Source of the DNA: Brevibacterium sp. CBA3109
GTDB taxonomy: Bacteria > Actinomycetota > Actinomycetes > Actinomycetales > Brevibacteriaceae
Length of the DNA: 64,000 bases
Reading direction: 5' to 3'
Assembly (NCBI RefSeq): GCF_040256645.1
Contig: NZ_CP158281.1
Span: 1,984,001-2,048,000 of the forward strand
Shown: piece after piece, positions 27,612 through 36,662 of the stretch
Numbering within the stretch: position 1 is the first letter of the stretch
How the letters are laid out: each line of letters begins with the position of its first letter
Notes under the pieces: generated by a model
The model's input: only the letters and a program-made list of their open reading frames with translations
What the model was told of the DNA's origin: nothing
Database searches by the model: none
Program-made: the position numbers and the translations under genes

Positions 27612-29334
27612 GAGTCGACTCCTTCAGCCTAGCCTTTTCAGCCAGACTATCCGATGAGTCGGCGAGGCTACCGGAAGCGTCCGTGAGATTATCGGATGGG
27701 CCGGTGCCCACGCTGACGAGTTCGCGTTTCGCGGTTTCAGTCTTCAATGTCTGCGCCAGCGGGGTATTCGGCAGGAAGCACAGGAAGATGAAACCGAGGA
27801 CTGCCAGAGGCGCGACCCACAGGAACAACGGCACCAACGCATCATTGTACGACGTGATGATGAGGGTATGCAGTGGCTCAGGCATGTTCGACACGATCTC
27901 GGGTGTCAACCCTGTTGAGGAGACCTTGGGCAGCGGCTGTGCGGGATTGGCCTTCGCCAGCCCGCTCATCCCGTCCTTGATGTTGTCGAGGAGGCGCTGT
28001 GTGAATACCGACCCGATGAAGGCCATGCCCAGGGTCGCGCCGACCTGTCGGAAGTAGTTGTTCGAAGCAGTCGCTGTTCCCACCATGGCGACGGGGAATG
28101 CATTCTGGACGACGAGGACGAGCGTCTGCATGCTCAGGCCCAGTCCGAGTCCCAGCAGAGCCAGACAGCCCATCGTCTCCCATGCCGCGCTTTCGGCCTT
28201 GAGCTGCGAGAGCAGAACCAACGCGGCGGCTATGATCAGCACGCCTATCAGAGGGTACTTCTTGTACTTGCCGGTGCGGGAGACGACGAAGCCGATGAGA
28301 GTCGAGGAGACGAGCATCGTGCCCATCATCGGGACCATCATCAGTCCAGCCTTGGTGGCGTCGATACCATGGACCATCTGCAGGTAGGTGGGCATGTAGG
28401 ACAGAACGCCGAACATGGCGACTCCGATGAACAAGCCCGCGATGGTGCACAGCAGGAAGTCCCGGTTCTTGAACAGGTACATCGGAATGATCGGCTCGCT
28501 GACCTTGTGTTCGACGAGGATGAATCCGGCGATCGCGAGGGCGCCGACGATGATGAGTCCGTTGATCTGCCACGAGCCCCATGCATAGTCGTGCCCACCC
28601 CAGGCAGAGACGAGGACGATGCAGGAAGTGACGATCGAGACCAGGGCCATGCCTACGACGTCGATCTTCGGACGTTTTCCACTGGTGTGTTTGGGCACCT
28701 TGAGGAAGATGGCAGCAGCGAAGAGAGCGATAACCCCCAGGGGGAAGTTGATCGCGAAGGCCCAGCGCCAACCGGGTCCTTCTGTCAGCCAGCCGCCGAT
28801 GAGCGGTCCGGCCACGGAGGACACGGCAAAGGCGGAGCCCATGATGCCCATGTACTTTCCGCGTTCACGGGCCGGGACCACGGAGGCGATGATGGACTGA
28901 GAGAGGATCATCATGCCGCCGCCGCCGATGCCCTGGAACACACGACCGAAGATGAGCATCGACATGTCGCCTGCGATGAGCGCGAAGACCGAGCCCAGCA
29001 GGAAGCAGCAGATCGCGAACATGAAGAGCAGTTTGCGACCGAACAGGTCTCCCACCTTGCCGTAGATCGGCATCATGATCGTGGAGGCGAGCATGAATGC
29101 TGTGGACACCCACAGCATCTGGTCGACGCCGTCGAGTTCACCGACGATCGTGGGCAGAGCGGTCGCCAGCACAGTCTGGTTGAGCGAGAACATGAACATA
29201 GCGATCATGAGACCCACGAAGAGCAGGATGATCGCAGATGTCTTCATCGGCTCGGTATCGTCGTGGTCTTGCACGGTTTGGGTCACTTCTCCGGAACTCA
29301 GCCCTTGGTTACTTCTCATCACAGCCTTTGTCAT
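27553..29334 (-). CDS. DHA2-type MFS multidrug transporter
   Basis: Proton-driven exporter of the EmrB/QacA (DHA2, 14-helix) family, 593 aa. Motif A appears as GKVGDLFGRK after helix 2 and the drug-exporter motif C as GSAFAVSSVAGPLIGGW in helix 5. N-terminal residues 1-30 and C-terminal residues 540-593 are hydrophilic. It overlaps tetR by 4 bp (ATGA) and the dehydrogenase gene by 59 bp. The adjacent TetR gene, transcribed first, suggests local induction by a toxic compound. The substrate is unknown. A later ATG five codons in (29319) is also possible. Confidence 0.92.
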   Translation of the reverse strand: MTKAVMRSNQGLSSGEVTQTVQDHDDTEPMKTSAIILLFVGLMIAMFMFSLNQTVLATALPTIVGELDGVDQMLWVSTAFMLASTIMMPIYGKVGDLFGRKLLFMFAICCFLLGSVFALIAGDMSMLIFGRVFQGIGGGGMMILSQSIIASVVPARERGKYMGIMGSAFAVSSVAGPLIGGWLTEGPGWRWAFAINFPLGVIALFAAAIFLKVPKHTSGKRPKIDVVGMALVSIVTSCIVLVSAWGGHDYAWGSWQINGLIIVGALAIAGFILVEHKVSEPIIPMYLFKNRDFLLCTIAGLFIGVAMFGVLSYMPTYLQMVHGIDATKAGLMMVPMMGTMLVSSTLIGFVVSRTGKYKKYPLIGVLIIAAALVLLSQLKAESAAWETMGCLALLGLGLGLSMQTLVLVVQNAFPVAMVGTATASNNYFRQVGATLGMAFIGSVFTQRLLDNIKDGMSGLAKANPAQPLPKVSSTGLTPEIVSNMPEPLHTLIITSYNDALVPLFLWVAPLAVLGFIFLCFLPNTPLAQTLKTETAKRELVSVGTGPSDNLTDASGSLADSSDSLAEKARLKESTHDGTDNTQRPRDRDSRPAH

Positions 29335-29969
29335 AGTCGGTTCAGAACCTTGAGAAAGAGGCCCAACGATTCTTCATAGATTTCTTTGGTGCCGCCCTTT
29401 TCGACCACGACCCCAGGCGATCGCTTGAGTGTCTGGCCCGCGTGGTTGAGCGGAACTCTGCACAGTTGGGTCAGCATTCGGGCACTGCGCCAGACCGATT
29501 CCTCCGAGGAGAACTCCTGCCCCAGGAAGCGCAGACGGGCGACAACATGCTCTGCCACGAGCTCTTCGAGGGCTTCTGCCCGGTCGAAGCGCTTGCTGAC
29601 CAGCTCCGGGTATCGGGCGAACAGCTTTCTCCGCCGCGCGGGCATATCTGGGTCGACGGAACCCATCAGCAAGGCCTCGCGAACGAATCGGGACGTGTCC
29701 TCAGCCAGGTCCTCGATCCCTGATTCGGAGTGGACATAGGCGTCGACGACGTGCTCGTCGATGTTGGATTCGTCGAGGCCGACGATCGCGTCTTCCTTCG
29801 TCGCGTAGTAGTTGAAGAAGGTTCGTGTGGACACCCCCACATCTGCTGCGATGTTCGCTACGGTTGCGCACTCGAGGCCGTCGTCGAGGACCCTCGTGAT
29901 CGCTGCCTCGTGCAGCGCATGTCGTGTCAGTCGCGCCTTCTTGGAGCGGAGGGATTCGTTGTCGGCCAT
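29331..29969 (-). CDS. TetR family transcriptional regulator
   Basis: Ligand-responsive repressor of 212 aa. The N-terminal helix-turn-helix domain is clear: LTRHALHEAAITRVLDDGLE, then TVANIAADVGVSTRTFFNYYATKEDAIVGLDE, which resembles the FFNYF variant typical of many actinobacterial TetR proteins. The C-terminal ligand domain is variable, as usual. It is the first gene of a four-gene operon with the MFS exporter, dehydrogenase and membrane protein. The AT-rich region directly upstream holds palindromes likely to be its operator (29980-30028), so it is probably self-regulated. Confidence 0.93.
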   Translation of the reverse strand: MADNESLRSKKARLTRHALHEAAITRVLDDGLECATVANIAADVGVSTRTFFNYYATKEDAIVGLDESNIDEHVVDAYVHSESGIEDLAEDTSRFVREALLMGSVDPDMPARRRKLFARYPELVSKRFDRAEALEELVAEHVVARLRFLGQEFSSEESVWRSARMLTQLCRVPLNHAGQTLKRSPGVVVEKGGTKEIYEESLGLFLKVLNRL

Positions 29970-29979
29970 GATGATATTT

Positions 29980-30028
29980 TTGCATCACATGCAACTTTTC
30001 ACCAACTGCAAAATTGCAATTGTGCAAT
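29980..30028. promoter_or_regulatory. Candidate TetR operator array
   Basis: Two palindromes: TTGCAT-CAC-ATGCAA at 29980-29994 and ATTGCA-ATTG-TGCAAT at 30013-30028, with a further TGCA at 30007-30010. The stretch is markedly more AT-rich than its surroundings. It begins 11 bp upstream of the tetR start codon, where binding would repress the whole operon. Confidence 0.7.
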
Positions 30029-30059
30029 ATTTCACGTTTTCAGGCGTGAATCGCAAACA

Positions 30060-32231
30060 TCACATCAGCGTCTTCAACCGTGCCCTGTGCTGTTCGAGGA
30101 CCTGCAGCTGCCCCAGAAGCGTCGTCTGTGCATCGGTGTCCGTGGTGTCCTGCCGCTGCAGTCGAGAATGCAGCTCCTTGGCGATCCGCTCGAGATCGTA
30201 GTCGAAGAGACGGGCCACAATGCCCCTAGCGAACCCCTCCGCACTGACGCCGTCTGCCACCGGCAGGGGTGTCACGAGCAGCTGCGTGACATAGGGCCTG
30301 AGATCCTCGGCACTGGCATCGAGGACGGCTTCCACCCAGCGCGTGGCGTCAACTGTTCCGGCTGCCTTCACACCCCCGGCGGCCTTGAGCGCAGACTGGA
30401 TCCGACGATAGCCCGGGTGCTCGAAGGCTCGCCCGGACAGGGAGTCGAAGAGTTTGGCGTTGACGAACTCTGGATGCTGCAGCGCCACCATCAGGGCGCC
30501 CTTCTCTGTTTTGAGGCGAGCGGGGCTGATCGGTGCCGACAGGTTCGAGACGTCGGGGCGCTCGTCGTAGACGTATTCGATGGCGGTGTCGTCTCTGCCA
30601 GTGCCTCCCCCGGCGGTGCCGGGCGCAAACCCTGTGGTCGAGCGTTGACCGTTCGTCGCCGGATACTGACCCTGGCCGGACGTCTGCTGACCGGGCATCT
30701 GGCGTCCGGATCGCTCCTGCGCCGGAGTCGACCGGTTCTGTTTCCACGCGGCAGGCTGTTCCTGCGATCTGTTCATCTGCGCGTGTGACACTCCGGCGGA
30801 AACCTGCGGGGCATCAGGAGGAGGCTGAGGCGGCTCCGAAGGGTGCTGGGGAGGAGTCTGCTGCAATCCACCCTGAGCCTGACGAGTCTGGTTCGGCTGC
30901 GACTTCTTCGGTCGCTTTCGGGCATCTCTGACCGCAGATTCCACCTCGTCGATGTCGACGCCGATGCGGCCGGCCACGAAGCGATAGTAGTGGCTGAGGC
31001 TGTTGCGATCACGAATGTCAGCCAGGACCTCGGCACTGGCCTTGACTGCAGCGATCCTGCCCTCGACCGAGTCAAGGTCGTAGCGAGAGATCGCGGTGGT
31101 GATGACGAATTCGAAGAGCGGCTTGCGACCGTCGATGAGTTCGCGCAGCGCACCGTCTCCCTTCTGCATCCGCAGGTCGCAGGGATCGAGCCCATCGGGT
31201 TCGACTGCGACGAAGGTCTGAGCAGTGAACTCGCTTTCGAATTCGAAGGCCCGCAGTGCCGCTTTCTGTCCGGCTGCGTCCCCGTCGAAGGTGAAGATCA
31301 CCTGGCCCGTCGGGTCGTCGCCGAGCAGTCGCCTCACGATCTTCACGTGCTCGGGCCCGAAGGCCGTTCCACACGTGGCCACCGCTTGCGTGACTCCGGC
31401 CAGGTGGGCTGCCATGACATCGGTGTAGCCTTCGACGATGACCACGCGTTTGGTCTTCGCGATGTCCTTCTTGGCCAGGTCCAGCCCGTAGAGCACCTGG
31501 TTCTTGTGATAGAGAGCGGTCTCCGGAGTGTTCAGATACTTCGGCCCCTGGTCGTCGTCGAACAGGCGTCTGGCACCGAAGCCGATGGTCCGCGAGGTCA
31601 TGTCCTTGATCGGCCACACGACCCTGCCGCGGAAACGGTCGTAGATGCCGCGGCCGCCTTCACTGGCCAAGCCACCGGCAAGAATCTCCTCCTCGCTGAA
31701 ACCTGCCCGTTTGAGCTGCTTGGTCAGCGAATCCCAGGATTTGGGGGCGAAGCCGAGACCGAATTCCCGGCTCGAGCTGCTGGGGAAGCCACGGCCCTCA
31801 AGGAACTTCCGCCCGATCTGCCCCGCCTCGCCTGCGAGCGACTGAGTGAAGAATCTCTGCGCGACCTCGTGCATCTCCAGCAGCCGTTGTCGCCGGCTCG
31901 CCTGCTCACGATCGGGACCCTTGCCATCTTCGTAGCGCAGATGCATCCCGATCTTGCCGGCCAACGATTCGACAGTTTCGACGAAGCTGAGCTGTTCGAC
32001 CTTCTGCAGGAAAGCGAAGACGTCGCCTGACTCCCCGCAGCCGAAGCAGTGATACATCCCAACCTGGGGTCGGACTGTGAACGAGGGAGTCTTCTCATCG
32101 TGGAAGGGGCACAAGCCCTTGAGAGAGCCGATTCCCGCGGTCTTGAGCGTGACGAACTCACCGACCACCTCGTCGATGCGGGTTCGACTGCGCAGCTCGT
32201 CGATGTCCTCGCGTTTGATCAGTCCGGCCAT
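30060..32231 (-). CDS. dnaG: DNA primase
   Basis: DnaG makes RNA primers for replication. The 723-aa protein has the zinc-binding domain (CPFHDEKTPSFTVRPQVGMYHCFGCGESGDVFAF), the RNA polymerase core with VIVEGYTDVMAAHLAGV and FTFDGDAAGQKAAL TOPRIM motifs, and a C-terminal helicase-interacting domain from about residue 570. Between them, at about residues 435-560, is an unusually long Gln/Pro/Ser-rich segment with no predicted fold. It lies 3 bp downstream of dgt on the same strand. In many actinobacteria dgt and dnaG are also adjacent. Confidence 0.96.
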   Translation of the reverse strand: MAGLIKREDIDELRSRTRIDEVVGEFVTLKTAGIGSLKGLCPFHDEKTPSFTVRPQVGMYHCFGCGESGDVFAFLQKVEQLSFVETVESLAGKIGMHLRYEDGKGPDREQASRRQRLLEMHEVAQRFFTQSLAGEAGQIGRKFLEGRGFPSSSSREFGLGFAPKSWDSLTKQLKRAGFSEEEILAGGLASEGGRGIYDRFRGRVVWPIKDMTSRTIGFGARRLFDDDQGPKYLNTPETALYHKNQVLYGLDLAKKDIAKTKRVVIVEGYTDVMAAHLAGVTQAVATCGTAFGPEHVKIVRRLLGDDPTGQVIFTFDGDAAGQKAALRAFEFESEFTAQTFVAVEPDGLDPCDLRMQKGDGALRELIDGRKPLFEFVITTAISRYDLDSVEGRIAAVKASAEVLADIRDRNSLSHYYRFVAGRIGVDIDEVESAVRDARKRPKKSQPNQTRQAQGGLQQTPPQHPSEPPQPPPDAPQVSAGVSHAQMNRSQEQPAAWKQNRSTPAQERSGRQMPGQQTSGQGQYPATNGQRSTTGFAPGTAGGGTGRDDTAIEYVYDERPDVSNLSAPISPARLKTEKGALMVALQHPEFVNAKLFDSLSGRAFEHPGYRRIQSALKAAGGVKAAGTVDATRWVEAVLDASAEDLRPYVTQLLVTPLPVADGVSAEGFARGIVARLFDYDLERIAKELHSRLQRQDTTDTDAQTTLLGQLQVLEQHRARLKTLM

Positions 32232-32234
32232 AGT

Positions 32235-33548
32235 CTAGAGACGATCCTCCGCTCCTGCTTTGAGCTGGTGGTACAGCGCCCAGGCGGAGTGGTCGGTCAG
32301 AGATGCGATCTGGTCGACGACGACGCGCAGTCGGGCCGCATCGTCGGCGGCTTCGAAGTAGTCAGCCCTGAACATCGGGTCGAGATTGATCGGTGCCTCG
32401 GAATACCACTGGGCCAGCTCGGTGATGACGGCGGACTGGATGTCATGCAGACGCAGACGATCTTCGGCGACCATCACCGTCAACGTCGCCATTCCCTTCA
32501 GGACGGCGATCTCGACAACCGTGGGGTCGGGGACGACGAGGGAGGCTGCATAGCGGGCCAAGGGCTCCCACCCGAACTCCTCACGAGTGGCAGCTTCTGC
32601 GGCACCGACGAACCGTCCGATGAGCTGGCTCGTCATGTGCTTGAGTGCTGCTTGGGCTCGCCTGGATCCGTCGTAGGTCTCCGAGGGCCAATATGCCGCT
32701 GCCTGCAGTCTTGACAGCGCCTTGTCCATCTCCTCATCGCTCGTGGTCGGCAGATACCACTTCCGGGTGATGTCGAAGAGCTCTCCGCGGCGGTTCTCAG
32801 CAGCGAACTCACCCAGGTGCAGGTGACCGCCGGCAATGGCGTCTTCGACGTCGTGGACGGAGTAGGAGATGTCATCGGCGAGGTCCATCACCTGGGCTTC
32901 GATGCATCGCTTCCCGTCTTCGATCCCCTCACGGTAGAAGTCGAAGACCCCTCTGTCATCGTCGTAGACGCCGAACTTTCGGACACCGGAGTCGCGCCGA
33001 CCAACGGTTGCCTCACTTCGCGACCATGGGTACTTGGTCAGCGCGTCAAGACTTGCCCGTGTCAGATTGAGTCCGGCCGGGCGAGAGTCGTCGGCAATCA
33101 CCTTCGGCTCGATACGCGTGACCAGGCGCAGCGTCTGCGCATTGCCCTCGAAACCGCCGACGTCGATGCACAGAGCGTCGAGGATTGTTTCGCCGTGGTG
33201 GCCGAAGGGTGGGTGGCCGAGGTCATGGCTCAGGCAGGCGGTGTCGACGATGTCTGGATCGCAGCCCAGGTAGCGGGCGAGTTCGCGTCCGACTTGGGCG
33301 ACCTCGAGGGAGTGGGTGAGCCGAGTGCGGACGAAATCATCGGTTCCCGGTGAGACGACCTGAGTCTTGGCGCCGAGTCGACGCAGGCCTGCGGAGTGCA
33401 GAACCCGTGCCCGGTCGCGTTGAAAGGCGGATCTGCGCGGATTCTTGGCCGGTTCGCTCACCCATCGTTCTTCGTCCCACGGCGTGTAGACCGCCACGGT
33501 CCCCGAGCGCACCGATGTGCGTGGGTGAGAATCGAATGGCATTGTCAT
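32235..33548 (-). CDS. dgt: Deoxyguanosinetriphosphate triphosphohydrolase-like protein
   Basis: HD-domain enzyme that hydrolyses dNTPs to nucleoside and triphosphate. The 437-aa protein shows RTRLTHSLEVAQVGRELARYLG, the HD metal site in ACLSHDLGHPPFGHHGE, FEGNAQTLRLVTR and MDLADDISYSVHDVEDAI. These are the family's conserved blocks. It overlaps dusB by 4 bp upstream and is followed by dnaG, so dusB-dgt-dnaG is one operon. Confidence 0.95.
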   Translation of the reverse strand: MTMPFDSHPRTSVRSGTVAVYTPWDEERWVSEPAKNPRRSAFQRDRARVLHSAGLRRLGAKTQVVSPGTDDFVRTRLTHSLEVAQVGRELARYLGCDPDIVDTACLSHDLGHPPFGHHGETILDALCIDVGGFEGNAQTLRLVTRIEPKVIADDSRPAGLNLTRASLDALTKYPWSRSEATVGRRDSGVRKFGVYDDDRGVFDFYREGIEDGKRCIEAQVMDLADDISYSVHDVEDAIAGGHLHLGEFAAENRRGELFDITRKWYLPTTSDEEMDKALSRLQAAAYWPSETYDGSRRAQAALKHMTSQLIGRFVGAAEAATREEFGWEPLARYAASLVVPDPTVVEIAVLKGMATLTVMVAEDRLRLHDIQSAVITELAQWYSEAPINLDPMFRADYFEAADDAARLRVVVDQIASLTDHSAWALYHQLKAGAEDRL

Positions 33549-34735
33549 CCTCCAGAGATGTCGAGTTCCGCCTCGGAGAGCAGAGATTTCCCGCTGACAT
33601 CAAAGATGCGGGAGTCGAGCCATCCTTCGGGCAGATGCGGCTTCTTCGGGCGGGTGGTCCGCCCCCGGGAGCCTTCCGCATCCGTTCCAGGATACGGTGC
33701 GTCGTGATCGAGCTGCGCCAGCAGGCCCTCGAGCTCCTCGAGCGAGGAGACCATCGCCAGCTGACGGCGCAGGTCTCCCCCCACCGGATAGCCCTTGAAA
33801 TACCAGGCAATGTGCTTGCGCAGGTCACGCACGCCGTAGAACTCGTCCTCATAGTATTCGGCCAGGTACTCGCCGTGCTTGTAGACAGCGCGTGCCACCT
33901 CGGCGAGGCCGGGCCGGAAACGTTCATCGCTGCCATTGAGCGCATTGGCGAGGTCACCGAACAGCCAGGGCCGACCCTGGCATCCACGGCCGATGACCAC
34001 GCCATCGCAACCTGTTCGGCGCATCATCTCGAGTGCATCTTCGGCCGCGAAGATGTCACCGTTGCCCAGAACCGGAACGGTGTCGCCGAGGTGGTCCTTG
34101 AGTCGGGCGATGGCGTCCCAGTCAGCCTGACCGGAGTACAGGTCCGCCGCGGACCGACCGTGGAGAGCGACCGCTGCGACACCTGCGTTGCGGGCTGTCT
34201 CGCCGGCGTCGAGGAAGGTCTGGTGGTCCTTGTCGATGCCTTTGCGCATCTTCACCGTCAGCGGGATACCGCCGCGGTCTGCCTCAGTCACGGCCGTGGT
34301 GACGATGGCTTCGAACAGGTCTTTCTTCCACGGCAGGGCAGAGCCGCCGCCCTTCCGGGTGACCTTGGGCACGGGGCAGCCGAAGTTGAGGTCGATATGG
34401 TCGGCGCGATCCTCCTCGACGAGCATCCGCACGGCCTGTCCGATCGTCTCCGGGTCGACGCCGTAGAGCTGAACCGAGCGCGGGGTCTCGAAGGGTTCGT
34501 GTCGAATGATGCGCATGCTCTTGGGGCTGCGTTCGACCAGTGCCCTGGACGTCACCATCTCTGTCACATAGAGGCCGGCACCGTACTCGCGGCACAGGCG
34601 CCGGAAGGCGGTGTTGGTGATTCCCGCCATCGGTGCGAGCACCACTGGCGAGGACAGCTCGATGGGGCCGATGCGCAGAGGCTCGACGGTGGCTGGGGAT
34701 ACGGATTCTGGGGCAGGGCTGATAACACTCACCAT
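33545..34735 (-). CDS. dusB: tRNA-dihydrouridine synthase
   Basis: FMN-dependent enzyme that reduces uridines in the tRNA D-loop. The 396-aa protein shows PVVLAPMAGITNTAFRRLCREYGAGLYVTEMV, the active-site Cys in DLNFGCPVPKVTRKGGGSAL, TVKMRKG, VALHGRSAADLYSG, VLGNGDIFAAEDALEMM and GVVIGRGCQGRPWLF. These correspond to FMN and substrate contacts in the Dus family. The C-terminal extension (about 50 residues) is somewhat longer than in E. coli DusB. It is the first gene of dusB-dgt-dnaG. Confidence 0.95.
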   Translation of the reverse strand: MVSVISPAPESVSPATVEPLRIGPIELSSPVVLAPMAGITNTAFRRLCREYGAGLYVTEMVTSRALVERSPKSMRIIRHEPFETPRSVQLYGVDPETIGQAVRMLVEEDRADHIDLNFGCPVPKVTRKGGGSALPWKKDLFEAIVTTAVTEADRGGIPLTVKMRKGIDKDHQTFLDAGETARNAGVAAVALHGRSAADLYSGQADWDAIARLKDHLGDTVPVLGNGDIFAAEDALEMMRRTGCDGVVIGRGCQGRPWLFGDLANALNGSDERFRPGLAEVARAVYKHGEYLAEYYEDEFYGVRDLRKHIAWYFKGYPVGGDLRRQLAMVSSLEELEGLLAQLDHDAPYPGTDAEGSRGRTTRPKKPHLPEGWLDSRIFDVSGKSLLSEAELDISGG

Positions 34736-34792
34736 GCTATTATCCCCGAGCCGTCAAATGATGGGGCACCTGCACAAGCAGACGCTGTCCTC

Positions 34793-36445
34793 TCACGATC
34801 GCACATGTGAACCCTCCGTCTCGTTCTCATCTCTGTCCACATCAACCTGTTCCGGGGCCAGAAATTCCCGAATGTCCCATTTGACGTCGAGTCGCAGCTC
34901 TTCGGCGAGACGCTCATCGTGGGTGATGACGATCATCGCGCCGCCGAATCCGTCCAGCGCGGTCACAAGAGCAGTCAGCGATGACAGGTCGAGGTTGTTG
35001 CCGGGCTCGTCGAGCACGAGGAGCTGCGGTGCGGGATCCTGGAGCAGGCTCTTCGCCAAGGCCACGCGAAACCGCTCGCCTCCCGACAGGGTCGAGCAGA
35101 GCTGATCGGTACGGCCCGCCCTCAGCCCCATCGCCGCCAACACCTCATGGACGCGGTGCGGTCCCAGGCTATGGTTGTTCTCCCTCACCGCCTCCATGAC
35201 GGTGAGCCTCGGCGGCAGCCTGTACTGCTGGTCGAGGATGCCGATGGGAACCGGAACTGTGACCGACATGTTCGGGAACAGCTCGTCGATCGGCGCCCCC
35301 GTGTCGTGGCGGCCGGCGATTGCTGTCAACATCGTCGATTTCCCAGAGCCGTTGGCACCGGTCAGCCTGATGCGCTCGGGGCCGACCACTGTGCGCGGCT
35401 GGACCAGGCCTCCCCCCGTGATGTCGAGGACTCGTTTGCCGGAATGGATCACGGTCTCCGGCAGATCCAAGCGAATGCTCGAGTCCCTGCGCAGGGCGCC
35501 CTTGGCAGACCGCACCGAGGAACGGGCCTCCTCCTCGTCAGCGGCTTTGTCTCCGCGTCGCTTCGCGGCACTCTTCTGGGCGAAGTCGCTCAGTCCATTC
35601 ATGACCATCTTGGGCCGCCGTTTATTCTCCTTGTCCTTGGCCGCCTTCCGGTCGGCCCTGGCCAGTTTCGTTTCAAGTTCGATGCGCTGGCGCTTCTCGA
35701 TCGCCAGCGACTTCTTGGCGTCGACGAGGTCCGCGAGCTTCGCCTCTTCCTCGGCCGCGACCATGGTTTCGTAGTCGTCGAAGTCTCCTCCGTAGACCCG
35801 CAGCTGGTCCGTCATCTCGACGATCGTCGAGACCGTCGTCAGGAGTCCACGATCGTGAGAGATCACCAGGGTCGGTCCGGCCCTGTCACGGAGCAGGGCA
35901 GCCAGTCGGCGACGCCCCACCTCGTCGAGGTTGTTGCTGGATTCGTCGAGGATCAGCCAGCGCTCGCCTGCCAGCGCGGCCCTGGCCAGCCCGATGCGCA
36001 TGGCCTGGCCTCCCGAGAAGGTGGACAGCCGCCGGTCCAAGGCAGCCGCGTCGAGTGTGAGGCCGAGGTCGGCCAGAGCGCTCAGCGCCCTCTCTTCGAT
36101 GTCCCAGTCATCCCCGATGACGTCGAAGTCTTCGGTTTGGGCCTCACCGGCTAAGGCTGTCGACAGTGCCGATCTGATCTCGATGATTCCCAGCGCCGAG
36201 GCGACACTGTCCTCGGTGTGCGGCAGCAGCTGATCGATGTAGACAGCACCCTCGGCACCGGTGATGCTTCCGGCAGTGGGCCTGAGCAGACCGGCGATGA
36301 TCCTGGCGAGGGTGGATTTGCCGACCCCGTTGTTGCCGACCAGGCCGACGGTTGCAGCAGGAATCGAGGCGGTCAGAGATGTGAAGATCTCGGTGTCGTC
36401 GCCGAGGCGGTACCCGAGAGCGGAGATGGATATGGCAGCAGTCAT
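34793..36445 (-). CDS. ABC-F family ATPase, possible ribosome protection factor
   Basis: Cytosolic protein with two ATP-binding domains and no membrane helices, about 550 aa. Domain 1 has GNNGVGKSTLARIIAGLL, signature FSGGQAMR and LILDESSNNLDEVGRR. A charged linker with many Lys/Arg (residues 235-300) joins them. Domain 2 has GANGSGKSTML, LSGGERFRVALAKSLL and LLVLDEPGNNLDLSS. ABC-F proteins act on the ribosome; some confer resistance to macrolides, lincosamides or pleuromutilins, others are housekeeping. The second domain carries the resistance-like layout but the substrate cannot be assigned. ATG 36445 follows GAGG. A leader with a short ORF lies upstream. Confidence 0.86.
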   Translation of the reverse strand: MTAAISISALGYRLGDDTEIFTSLTASIPAATVGLVGNNGVGKSTLARIIAGLLRPTAGSITGAEGAVYIDQLLPHTEDSVASALGIIEIRSALSTALAGEAQTEDFDVIGDDWDIEERALSALADLGLTLDAAALDRRLSTFSGGQAMRIGLARAALAGERWLILDESSNNLDEVGRRRLAALLRDRAGPTLVISHDRGLLTTVSTIVEMTDQLRVYGGDFDDYETMVAAEEEAKLADLVDAKKSLAIEKRQRIELETKLARADRKAAKDKENKRRPKMVMNGLSDFAQKSAAKRRGDKAADEEEARSSVRSAKGALRRDSSIRLDLPETVIHSGKRVLDITGGGLVQPRTVVGPERIRLTGANGSGKSTMLTAIAGRHDTGAPIDELFPNMSVTVPVPIGILDQQYRLPPRLTVMEAVRENNHSLGPHRVHEVLAAMGLRAGRTDQLCSTLSGGERFRVALAKSLLQDPAPQLLVLDEPGNNLDLSSLTALVTALDGFGGAMIVITHDERLAEELRLDVKWDIREFLAPEQVDVDRDENETEGSHVRS

Positions 36446-36477
36446 GTGTGACCTCATTTCGTGCACAGAAGTGCGAT

Positions 36478-36575
36478 GCGGGTCCGTTGCACCCGCGTGG
36501 TGCGGAAATGAGGAACTACTTCACGAAGCGACTGTCTTTCGCCGGGAATGGATCAGAACCAGAATGCCCGAGCAT
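36478..36575 (-). promoter_or_regulatory. Candidate leader with short ORF and alternative hairpins, ABC-F gene
   Basis: On the minus strand an ATG at 36575 opens a 19-codon ORF, read MLGHSGSDPFPAKDSRFVK, ending at TAG 36516. It has no clear ribosome site. Downstream, GCACC/GGTGC (36489-36493 with 36499-36503) and GCGGGT/ACCCGC (36478-36483 with 36491-36496) share bases 36491-36493, so only one hairpin can form at a time. This resembles ribosome-controlled leaders of antibiotic ABC-F genes, but there is no U-run. Confidence 0.3.
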
Positions 36576-36662
36576 GGATCGTTTCGTCAAGGGTGCTCTC
36601 AGACCACCGGGCTTTCTGCCGTCTGTGACACTGCTTCCCAGATCTCAAACGGTGAGGAGGTC

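Noticed and set aside
35147..36154. 335-codon plus-strand frame opposite the ABC-F gene
   Set aside because: Antisense shadow; both ABC domains on the minus strand are intact.
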